A program made the position numbers and the translations under genes. A stretch of DNA of 64,000 nucleotides, from NCBI GenBank assembly GCA_003116995.1, contig BDSL01000030.1:744001-808000 (forward strand). The letters are read 5' to 3'. This document shows positions 32,635-42,642 of this stretch, one piece after another. The DNA comes from Yamagishiella unicocca (Eukaryota > Chlorophyta > Chlorophyceae > Chlamydomonadales > Volvocaceae). The notes beneath the pieces were generated by a model. That model made no database searches. It was not told the origin of the DNA and saw only the letters and a program-made list of their open reading frames with translations. The stretch's first letter is position 1. Every line of letters begins with the position of its first letter.

Positions 32635-35600
32635 ATGTCGGTGTCTAAGAAATGGATACCGCTGGAGAGTAACCCGGAGGTCATGAATGACTTCATCACG
32701 CGGTTGGGAATAGATGCATCCAAGTACTCCTTCTCGGATGTATTCGGGCTTGATGAGGTGCGCGCCTTAGCCGAACTGGAGCCAGGGCCGCAGGGTCCAA
32801 TGGTGCAGTCATAAAGATCTTGACGCGCAAAATGCAGGAGCTGCTAGCTATGGTCCCGCAGCCGGTCATTGCTGTAATCATGTGCTATCCCGTCACAGCC
32901 GCAAGCGATGAGCTGGCGAAGCAAGGTATACCGTGGTCACCATCTCGCATGGTCCCAGGTTGCCGTTTGGTTTTTTATGCTCAGATGCTTAGTGAGGCTC
33001 GCACCTGCATGGATGCTCACAGAGGATCAAGAGCAGGCTAGTAAGGGCATCCAGCGAGACCCAAAGCTGTTTTACATGAAGCAGACCATCGGCAACGCCT
33101 GCGGGACCATCGCTGTCCTGCATTCCATCGGCAACAATGTGGAAACCTTAAAGCCTGGTGAGTTATCCCGATATGCATCATATGCACTGTAAAATGAGGT
33201 TCTAATAATGAGCACCCTGCAACCACACAGAAAACCCGAAACATACCCCCTCACCTATAGCCGTCGGAATACTAAGTAGCCGCGTGTAGTCATGCCACAG
33301 CGTGCTATCCCCTTCGCCTTGACGTTACAGCAGACTGTGATTCCTGCCATTGCAAGGGACACGAATGTGTGCCCTTGTTCTTCTTGTTACGTTGGTCCCG
33401 CAATCCCCTTTTCTGCTGACATTCCTCGTTCCTAGACAGCACCTCACATTGCTGTTTACTATACAACTCTTGACGTGCATGACGGTTCGCGGGGGGACTG
33501 GCAGCCAAAGATGCACACTCTGGCAGCCGGTCCGACACCCTCGCACTCGTCAGCCATCACCGCACATGACCCCCCGCATCTCACCCTAGGAGTCCACGCA
33601 GCCCGGCAATTCCCTCTTGACGGCGGCAGGACACTGCCCTCTGCATCCCGCGGCCGGTTCCCTTCACTTCCCGCACATCACTGCAGCCTCCTCGTGCACG
33701 TCCCCATACGCAACCACCCTGCGCCCCCGATCGATGCCCTTCCTATTCCGCTGACTCACGCCGTCGTACTCGGATCCCTCCCACTCACTCGTCACCGCTC
33801 ACGCTGCGCGTCCCACTCCACTGCAGCTGACGGCAGCTTCCTGCAGCAGTTTTTCGGTGCCACTGCCGGCATGCCGGCGGAGGCTGTGGGCAAGTACCTG
33901 GAGGAGCCCCCCCCCGGAGCACCCAGCATCGAGGCGGCGCACCAGGTGCGCTGGGACGCTGGTTCGGCGGGTGGTCTTGTAGGAGAGCTGCGCTGCAACA
34001 GTCCGGTAGACGGCTGGGTGGGTTTCGGGGAAGACCCGTGGATGCCAGAAAAAAACCGTTTGGGTGGGTGGGTGAGGTACAGTTGGGGCCAGGGCGCCTG
34101 ATGGTGTTTCACTTGGAAGGGCGTTGCTGCGTCGCTGGGTGGGCAAGCACGGGAGGGAAGTACCTGCGGCCGCTGGACGGCTGCGGTGGGGATGTGGGAA
34201 GGGGCCGGATGAGGTGTGCCGGCTGCCCTTCCAAACACCGACACCTTCGCTCGTCCGTCGGTGGGTTACGTGTGTGAGGAGAAGGGGGCTCTTCGGGGCG
34301 ATCACCCCCGGGCGCGCTGCGTAGCTATCCGTGATGGACCTCCTGCCGTGGTTGCGCCCTCCGCCTTTCCCGGGAGTGCGCAGATGACGGCAATCGGGTT
34401 GCGGGAAGCTGCAGTTCTCTTGTAAAATGCAAACACAGTGCGGAAACGCCCAGCCCCCCCTGGACGTCACGTAGCGAATGACTGCACTCCCTATCGGCAG
34501 TGCTCGGGGAACGGACGGCAACCCGGACGGCGTAGCACCCAAGTGGTTTTACCCTCCGCGCAACCAGCTTTCCTGGCTTTGAATCCAATATGTTGCTCAA
34601 GGTTATGTTGGATAGTGATCCCCAGCACCTCGTTAGCCTGCCCGCCCTCCCCGCCCTGCACCCCAGGCCGCTGCTGCCGAGGGCGATACCGCCGCCCCCT
34701 CCGCGGACGCCGAGGTCGACCTGCACTTCGTGGCGCTGGTGCACTGCAACGGTAGGGCGGCAGAGGGCGGGGGTGGCTAGGAGACCGGGTTACACGACCC
34801 GGTTACATTCGGAGAGCGCGGAGTGGGGGGGCCGCGGGGCGTGTGGCCTTGTTGATCGCTGCGACGGCAGGGGCGCAGGCTGTCACTCCCCCGGGTCCGG
34901 AAAAGTCAAAGCCTAGCGCTTCCATCTTAGGATCCGGATCCGTCTGTTGATGGGGGGTGTCACAGGGGCGAGCCGGGCTGGGCTGGCGGTGCTGTGCTGT
35001 AGGGTTGCTTTGCGCGATCCGATGGATCCGCAGCTGTAGTTACGGACGCTTGTGGCTTACTGACTGGCCTGGGGGATTGTGAGCGGACCGCCTGGCTGCT
35101 CCCTCAACCCATACGCGGTGGTGGCCCAGCCCACGTCCTGCCACGCCCTCCCAGCTCCAGCGCCAGCTCCAGGCCCGGAAGCTCAGTTTCCAGCCGTCAC
35201 CAACATATCGACCGGTGGGCGGCAACCTCGCCACTCCCCCGCACCCGTTCTCTTCCCGTCGGGCTACACACACTCGCCCACCCAGCCACTACGATACCCT
35301 GCCACCCACCCGCATATGCTCACCCGGTGGATGCCCACCGCCCCACCCTCGCGTGTGCCCCCCTGGCCCCGCAGGCCAGCTGTGGGAGCTGGACGGGCGG
35401 AGATCTGCCCCCGTGTGCCGGGGGCCCACCAGCCCGGACAGCCTGCTGCAGGACGCGGCGCGGGTGGTGCAGGAGTTTGTCAACCGGTGGGTCGGGGGCG
35501 GAGGGGACGAAGGGGGCGGAGGGGACGAAGGGGGCGGAGGGGACGAAGGGGGCGGAGGGGACGAAGGGGGCGGAGGGGACGAAGGAGGGGGATGGCGAGG

Positions 35601-36059
35601 GAGCCCCTGGACATGACGCGGGGGGGAGGAGGGCTGAGGGGCGGGGGGCCCGTGAGGGGCGTGAGGAGTGCGCTCCCTTGGTGGAATTGTTGGCGAGGTG
35701 GCTTCAGGCGAGTGGTAGTGCGGTGTGGCGCCGGTCAGAGCTGAGCCGCTGGAAGCTGGGAGCCACGGGTGTGGGTTATGCGCGGCCTGGGGAGGTGCCA
35801 GTGGGGTATCGTGCGCACGAGGGGGATGAGAGGTCAGCACGGGGCGGCAGTCGCGGCTGTGCAGCCCCACATCTTACCGTTGGACGCGGCTCCTAGCACT
35901 GCTGTTGCAATCTAGTAGTGACTAACCCTGCTGTTGCAATTTAGTAGTGAGCGAGTGATGCTCTGCTCTGACGCCAGACCTCCGGCTGCTGCACGCAGGA
36001 GCAACAGCCTCAGCTTCAACGTGCTGGCGCTGACCGCCACATCGGAGGGAGACGATTAG
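32635..36059 (+). CDS. UCHL3: Ubiquitin C-terminal hydrolase, UCHL3-type (peptidase C12)
   Basis: Seven exons give 240 residues (human UCHL3 has 230): 32635-32757, 32838-32925, 33023-33157, 33827-33945, 34667-34751, 35375-35486 and 35999-36059. The enzyme is a cysteine peptidase that removes small adducts from the ubiquitin C-terminus. The full active site is present: Q91 and C97 in KQTIGNACGTIAVLHSI, H175 in DLHFVALVH and D190 in LWELDGR, with human-like spacing. The N-terminus WIPLESNPEVMNDFITRLG and the C-terminus SFNVLALTA are typical. The segment EEPPPGAPSIEAAH corresponds to the crossover loop over the active site. Cytosolic, with no targeting signal. Intron 4 holds a partial interspersed element, and intron 6 an 18-bp G-rich repeat. 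Confidence 0.97.
34023..34077 (+). repeat. Truncated interspersed element (copy F)
   Basis: GGGGAAGACCCGTGGATGCC, an A-run and ACCGTTTGGG match the first half of the family. The second half is replaced by a (GGGTG)n tract. It lies in UCH intron 4, about 80 bp after the 5' splice site, in the reverse orientation relative to the gene. Confidence 0.75.
35494..35584. repeat. 18-bp G-rich minisatellite in UCH intron 6
   Basis: Five copies of GGGGCGGAGGGGACGAAG start 8 bp after the 5' splice site. Runs of four to five G's occur twice per unit, so intramolecular G-quadruplex formation in the pre-mRNA is possible (inference). The frame is open through the array, but the splice joins exclude it from the protein. 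Confidence 0.9.
35899..35950. repeat. 29-bp direct duplication near UCH last exon
   Basis: CTGCTGTTGCAATCTAGTAG and its near-copy 29 bp later, with one C/T change, lie in intron 6 shortly before the last 61-bp exon. Confidence 0.8.
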
Positions 36060-37579
36060 ATGGAGGTGTGCGGCCCCCGGGTCGGAGGAGCAGCTGGCGG
36101 GACCCGGCGCGGATATGCCGGCCTTATGGAGGATGAAGGCGGCTGGATGGACGAGAATGAGCTGATGCGGGGGAGGGCACTCCAGGGAGGGAGGAGAAGG
36201 GGGCTCCCACGGCGCCGCAGCAGGCGGCGCCAGCATGGCACGTTGAGGTTGATGTGCATTATGCATGAGCTGAGCAAGGACTGTCCACTGAGGTCCAGCT
36301 GTGTGGGATATGGGGTACGCAACGTAGGGACATGGTGGTGGACACAACGGTTTCCGAGTTGGGGCGGGGGGACGGGCAGAGTTGTGCCACCATGCACCGA
36401 TATGGCGACTTAACGCACAGGAACACGTGAAGGCCCATGTTGCGGTCCAAGTTGCGGCGCGAGTTCCCTGTTGAACATACGGCGATGTACCCTTTCACCC
36501 AACATGAGGTCGTTGTCCCGGCGCCACTGTGCTGGCGCCGCCAGCTGATTCATCCAGCTGGTCAGCAGGCGACCAAGCAGAGCCCGCTCGTAACGCAGCT
36601 GCGAATATTTGGTTACAGGTCATGCCGAATCCCAACGGGCAAATCTCCCTTGGTCTGCAAGACGAAACCCTATTGAGTGCCCTGTACGACACTCACCACA
36701 CGCCCCACCCACCCTGCATTAACACACGCAATACACACACACGCACACTTACACGAGGCAGCCCGCCTGGTGCCAGCTGTCCAAGTGTGCACGTGACGGC
36801 TGCCACATATGGGTCAGGCCTAAGATACAAAACTGGCCAGACCCCAGACCCCGCGCCGCGAGGCTTGGCGACGCCCACGGCGAGTAATGGTTGAGCCGGG
36901 GGCGGCGGCAAGTCACCCGCTCGACCCCCGGGCCGTCTGCCTGCGCATCGCTAGCGCTGGGGCTGCACTTCTGCGGCGTAGCTGCTGCCGTGTCCCCAAC
37001 GCTGCTGGTGGTGGTGCTGGCCTCATTCGCCAGCGCCCACCTAACCCAACGCAAGCCCCTCAGACCTCGTATACATAACTCAGCACAAGCTGTGGAGGCG
37101 CACACAAACACACGACCTGTCAGCGAAGCGAATTAGGGCCGCGAACCACCAGTAGTTGCGCATCACGAGCGGCACTCAGCAGCAGCCTATTCAGCCGCGC
37201 CGCGCCGAACCAGCCATTCTCGGCCTCAGCGGCCAAAGTTCCCACAGCACCACACACCCCCGCGAGGTCACTGTGCCGCAGTAGCCGCCGACTGCGCGAA
37301 CCGCAGCCTCCAGCGGCCCCCCTGCCCGCCACACCCGCACCCCTACCGCCCCCTACCGCCAACCGCCTATCACAGCGTGGCTCAGGACGCGACGGCTGTT
37401 GCTGCAGCCGCCGCCCAGCGGCGGGTGCGCACTCATGCGCTGCGGCCCGCAGCCGCAGACGCCGCTGCGGCCGCTGTCGCCCTACCACTGTTGGTTGGCA
37501 TCACGGTCCCATCAGGGCAGCAGCCAGGGCCGCTGCGCCGGCGCTACTGCGGTACATCCGAGTCGGCGCCTGGTGCCGC
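36060..37579. other. Convergent intergenic region (UCH / PDH E1-beta)
   Basis: 3' ends of two converging genes. No exon recognised. Minus-strand TGTAA motifs (plus-strand ttaca at 36749 and about 36613) are possible PDH E1-beta polyadenylation signals but are 800 bp or more beyond the stop. The first 350 bp past the PDH stop are GC-rich and open in several frames without similarity to anything I know. Confidence 0.5.
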
Positions 37580-40500
37580 TCACGCGCGGGCCGGCACGCG
37601 AGACCCCCCGCACGCGCGCTCCACTGCCTCGACCACCTGGCTGCTCTGCACGATGGTGGCGGCCTCCAGCTCGTACGCGTAGGCGGTGGGCACGTCCTGG
37701 CTGGACAGGCGGATGACCTCGTGGTCCAGCTCGTAGAAGAGGGACTCGTTGATCACGGCGGAGAGCGACGCGCCGATGCCGCCTGCGTGTGGAGCGGGGA
37801 GGAGGGACCGACAGAGCAGGAGCACATGGGTTCAGGTGGAGCGATGAGAGGGTTCTGGGCGATGGCGCGGGTTGCCAGCGCGGGAGGCGCCATACCCTCA
37901 TGTGCAATTAGCAGTAGGGCGGACCAACCAGAACTCCGGGAGACGTAAACCGCTATCGAATAGTACCGGCAGCCCCCCCCCCCCAACACACCCCCTGCCC
38001 CCACGCACCGGTCTTCATGCACTCCTCCACAATGATCGCCCGGCGGGTCTTCTTGACGGACTTGGAGATGGTGTCCATGTCGAAGGGCTTGAGGCTGATG
38101 AGGTCGATGACCTGGGGGTTAAGGCACGACATGTTCAGGGCGGGGGTCAGGACAGCAGGCGTTCGTTGCTGGGAGGACTTGCTGATGCGCTGCTGGTGCG
38201 AGCTAACACCGTGCTTCCCACTTTGCACTGTCCTACCCTGAAACGAGTCTCCGGGCCGCCCATCACCATCACGGGGGTGAGACCGGCCCGGGGGTCGCTT
38301 TTCGTGTCCCTGCCTGAGAACATCATACCACCCTCGCGCCTTCCCCACGCCGCTCTTCATACCTCACCGCAAGAAGCCTGTCCCCCTCGGCCCTGCCGCG
38401 CCCTTCCGCCCCCCAGCCCCCCTGGGCCCTGCCCTGCCGCGCCCTTCCGCCCCCAGCCCCCCTGGGCCCTGCCCTGCCGCGCCCTTCCGCCCCCAGCCCT
38501 GCCCTGCCCCGCCCTTCCGCCCCCAGCCCCCCTGGGCCCTGCCCTGCCCCGCCCTTCCGCCCCAGCCCACCTCCGGGTTGTACCCCTTCTTGACCAGGTC
38601 GTTGACCGCCTGCATGACGACGTAGCGCATGCGGCTGTAGGTGAAGATGGACACGTCCGTGCCCTCGCGGACGACCTCGGCGCGCTCCAGGCAGGCCACC
38701 TCATCGGCGTCGCCCACCTCGCCCTTGACGTTGTACAACAGCACGTGCTCGAAGAAGATGATCGGGTTGTCGCTGCGGATGGCCTGCCGGGTGGGAGAAG
38801 GGGGCCACGTGCCACGTGCCACGCAGTGCTCAGTGAATATCCCGGAAGGCAGAATGCAACACCCAGACACAGCCGCATGCTCGCATAGGAACCTTAAGGC
38901 AAGGCCGGGTTTCGACTAGGCGGGGGGCCCCCACATTCCAGCGGGGACTGGGCTCTGGGCGCTAGCGAGGGGCTGTTCGAGAAGTGAAACCGCGGCATCA
39001 GTGAGGGCCGCCCGAGCACAGCGCAACGGCCCTCAGGGACTGCTCCTGCCATGCGACTGCGGAACGGTCACCCCCCGTGCTGCCACGCTCTCACCACCCC
39101 GGAGCACTTAGCCTCCACCTCGATGGCGCCCCGACCCCACACCGCCCCTCGTCCACCAGGTGCCCCGCCGCCCAAAATGGCTCTTACTGGGAAATACAGG
39201 GCTGGGGCCACACCGCTCTTCTGCACCTGCCACCACAGCCCCAACACAACCCCAGTCATGGCCCCGTCGCAACAAATCAGGGACGGGACCTCCCCCCGTG
39301 GACCCCCAACCGCGTCTTGTTCCGTTGCCGCAGAATTAGCTTGCATGCCACCGGCTCCCGGAGGGGGAAGGGAGGACTGAAGCCGCGGCCGCCATGTCAT
39401 GCTGCTGCTGCCGTCTGTCGTTTGCCCTGTGCAGATGTCCCGTGCGCACTTGCTGATCTCCTGCTGCGTGAACGAGATCATATTGCGCCACCTTGGTTGC
39501 TGCAGTTCCTCCCTCCGCCCGCAAAGAAGGCCCCAATCAGTAGGCTTGGCGCAGTGGCCCGAAAACAATCCCCGACACTACTCTACAAGCCATCGCTAGG
39601 GCGCACTCACCACCACCACCATAACCCATCATCACGCACGATAGGCGGCCAGCAACACGATAGGCGGCCAGCAGCAACTCAGGCCGGGCTTGCGGGGTAT
39701 GCAAGCCACCGACAGCGTGTCTTGGTGGGCCCCCTGCACTCGAGCCCTGCGTCCTCCACTCCACTCAATCCCCTCCCCTGGTGCATCCCGTTGCTGCGCG
39801 CGTTCAGTATCGTTACCAAGGATAGCCGTACGGCCCCCGCCCGCCACCCAAACGCCCCGGCCGGCATGTCGTCTCCCCCGTGTACATTACTGACCACCAC
39901 GTGCGCGCACAACGAACTTTGTCCAACACATCCTTCCCCCGGATCCGCTTCTCATTGTCACACGAAACTGAGAAATTAACAGGTCATCCGATCGAACTGA
40001 ACACCGAAAACACGACTTTGCCGGGTGATCGCGAGCCACCGTACAGATTGTAATCTGGATGTCTAGGAGGTGTGTTTCGCCTCCTCCTCCGGCGCCACTG
40101 GTAGCTCAACTTGGTACCTGTCCCGCCTCGTCCGCGAGCGGACACCTTTCTTGTGTTTTCTGGGACACAAACCCTTCCGCTGCTGGTAGTGTCCCCATGC
40201 TCGCCCCGGCCGCCGTTGCCAAGCCAGACGTAATCAGGTATGAAACAGCTATCCAGCTTGCCGAGACTCGATTGCCGTCCCCGCACCCTCGGCCCATTTT
40301 CCACTCCTCCATGCCTCCGCCCCGCCCCACCTCGCCCTGCCCCACCGCCTCGTCGGTCCCCCGTTCACAGCCTCCCCCGTCCACAGCCTCCCGTGCCCCG
40401 CCCCGCCCCGCCCTCACCGCCTTGAGCAGCGCCTTGGAGTTCCGCGCCGTGGAGCATGCCACTAGCTGCACACCGGGGATGGACTGGAAGTACGACTCAA

Positions 40501-41638
40501 GGCGCTGCGAGTGCTCGGCGCCCAGCTGTCGGCCCACACCACCGGGTCCGCGGATTACCATGGGCACCTTGAACTGGCCGCCCGAGGTGTAGTGCAACAT
40601 ACCGCAGTTGTTGGAGATCTGGTTGAAGGCCAGTAGCAGGAAGCCCATGTTCATGCCCTCAACGATGGGACGCAGGCCGGTCATGGCGGCGCCAACACCC
40701 ATGCCCATGAAGCCGTTCTCTGCGGATAACGTAAGCCGGGATGGCACGGTAAGGCAACGGGGCCGGAAAGAGGGATACATATTAGTAGAGGGTGCGGTAA
40801 GGAAATGGAGGATGAGAAGGAAGAAGTGGGGAATCCCAGAAGCGTAGTGTTTGCAGATTGGTGACTGTGAGGACGCATGTGACGCCTAGTGTGCTTCGTG
40901 CGTTACAGTCTTCGGTGGCTCCATGCTCAGGTGGTATACGCCAGTGCGATGTGCTCTCAGCCATGGCACATGTGGCGGGAGATTCCAGTGGGGATGAAGT
41001 GCATTGCCACCCTGCGCAGCCCGTGTGCACGTCTATCCAACGCTGACCCCAGCCGATGAACGACGTACCGCAAATAGGCGTATCCAATACGCGCAGATCC
41101 CCATACTTCTTATAGAGGTCAAACGTGCACTTGTAGCTGCCGCCGTAGTGACCCACATCCTCGCCTGCATGAAGGGTAGGGGCGGACATGAGATCTTCCG
41201 CGTCAGCATACCCTCAGTGCAGGCCTAATAGCTATGACTATACGTTATATGGAAAGACTACTTAGCCAATTACAACGGGCAGAAGGCTGGCAATCCCAGT
41301 GGAGTCTTCAAGCCCTGCGCATTTGCGGACCGCAACGCTCACCCATCACGCAGACAGTGGGGTCGCGCTCCATCTCCTCATCGATGGCCTCACGCAGAGC
41401 CTCCCACATCATAATCTCCTTCTTCTGCGCCTTGGCCGCAACCAGACCGCGCCGCCCAGGGCGGGCTGTGGAAACAGCAAGGCAACAAGCAAGCAGTTGG
41501 CGTTCCAGCGCCACACGGTAGCCTCACACGATTGACAATCACGAAATTGAGGAGCCTACCTGCCAGAATTGCGCGCTGGCTGGGGGCCGCGGCCATGCGG
41601 TGGCCCGCAGCGGCGCGAGCGTTGCGAGAAGCGAGCAT
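37580..41638 (-). CDS. PDHB: Pyruvate dehydrogenase E1 component beta subunit, plastid type
   Basis: Seven minus-strand exons give 372 residues: 41638-41560, 41465-41343, 41164-41069, 40719-40418, 38783-38571, 38111-38009 and 37782-37580. It is the beta chain of the thiamine-diphosphate-dependent E1 enzyme that decarboxylates pyruvate to make acetyl-CoA. The form is the cyanobacterial/plastid one: [94 protein letters not shown] [44 protein letters not shown] and [10 protein letters not shown]. The first ~40 residues are basic and Ala-rich (a transit peptide) and the mature part starts near [13 protein letters not shown]. It should act in the chloroplast to feed fatty-acid synthesis. Intron 4 is long (1634 bp), and intron 5 carries a C/G-rich repeat. 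Confidence 0.98.
38380..38568. repeat. ~41-bp C-rich repeat in PDH E1-beta intron 5
   Basis: About four copies of a unit containing CTGGGCCCTGCCCTGCC then CGCCCTTCCGCCCCCAGCC run right up to the 5' splice site of the minus-strand gene (38570/38571). In the transcript this is a G-rich tract (GGGGGC, GGGCAGGGCAGGG) beginning inside the donor region. Unit lengths differ slightly. Confidence 0.85.
39637..39676. repeat. Short direct duplication in PDH E1-beta intron 4
   Basis: CACGATAGGCGGCCAGCA occurs twice in succession. The remaining 1.6 kb of this intron holds no coding region or structure that I recognise. Confidence 0.6.
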
Positions 41639-42642
41639 TTCTACTTTCCGGGGATTAGAGCAGCTACGGAGGCAGAATTCGGCACCTAAGAAGATCAGCT
41701 CCTATTCGCACAACTGGTCAGGTAGCAGGTATGGAACGATGTCAATGAGCCAACTCGCTTTCCGTACGCGTACGACGGAAACGCTCACAAAGTCCTAAGC
41801 TCCTAACCTTCAGCGGTTTGAACTCAATAACCTTCAAGGTTTAACATCTGTTACTTAACGTCGGTGATTGGTGTCTCGGCGATAACGAGGTTCCTGCTTG
41901 CATGGATACTTCCTGGCACAACGCGATCGCCCTGCCAGGAGTTGTGCGTGTAACTACTAAGAACACTGCAGGTTGTGCCGGTAACTCTGTGGAGAAGAGG
42001 CGGAGAAGAGGCTATTTTGGGAGCCGGGAGACCAACGAATTTGTACGTGCTATGTTCGTATTCCGTCCTAAAGATAGGGTGGCACGCACAACTGTGACGA
42101 ATCACCAACGCTGATAGCAGAAATTCACCTCGCCACGAGACCAGCCTCTTCCAAAGCGGATACCGCGAATGCTCCCCCGGCAGAGCAAACACAACGGATT
42201 GTGCGTTGTGTCATGAGATCCAGTGCTGTGGTTTGCGAGACGGAACTGGGAGGAGGGCACGGCTAGGCGACCTGATTCTTACATATGGCAACACTATTGG
42301 GCGTGCTACGAAGTGAATATGCTATCGGACCCGACGACCTGGCTGGACATAACAACCGCAGAACTTCGCGCAACAAACGAAGCCGCAATACTTCTGCCCA
42401 GCACCGTTAACACCGCACTTGACGGCCATTCTGTACTTGTGACGTGTACCCACGACGAACCCCAGCACCTCGATATCCTTTAATACGACGCACCCCAGGG
42501 TCCCCCTCTGCTTACTGACGCCAATATACCCCCTTGTACGGGGCACCCTCTCAGTTCAGTAATTGATCAACAATTTGCTTAAACGATTCCTATTGCACAC
42601 CATGCGCTTCGCAGTCGCTCTTGCATGCCAACGTGGGTGCTT
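41639..42642. other. Intergenic region between PDH E1-beta start and FCF2 3' end
   Basis: Upstream region of PDH E1-beta and downstream region of FCF2, both on the minus strand. A minus-strand TGTAA (plus-strand ttaca at 42279-42283) about 360 bp beyond the FCF2 stop is a plausible polyadenylation signal. No exon seen. Confidence 0.55.
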
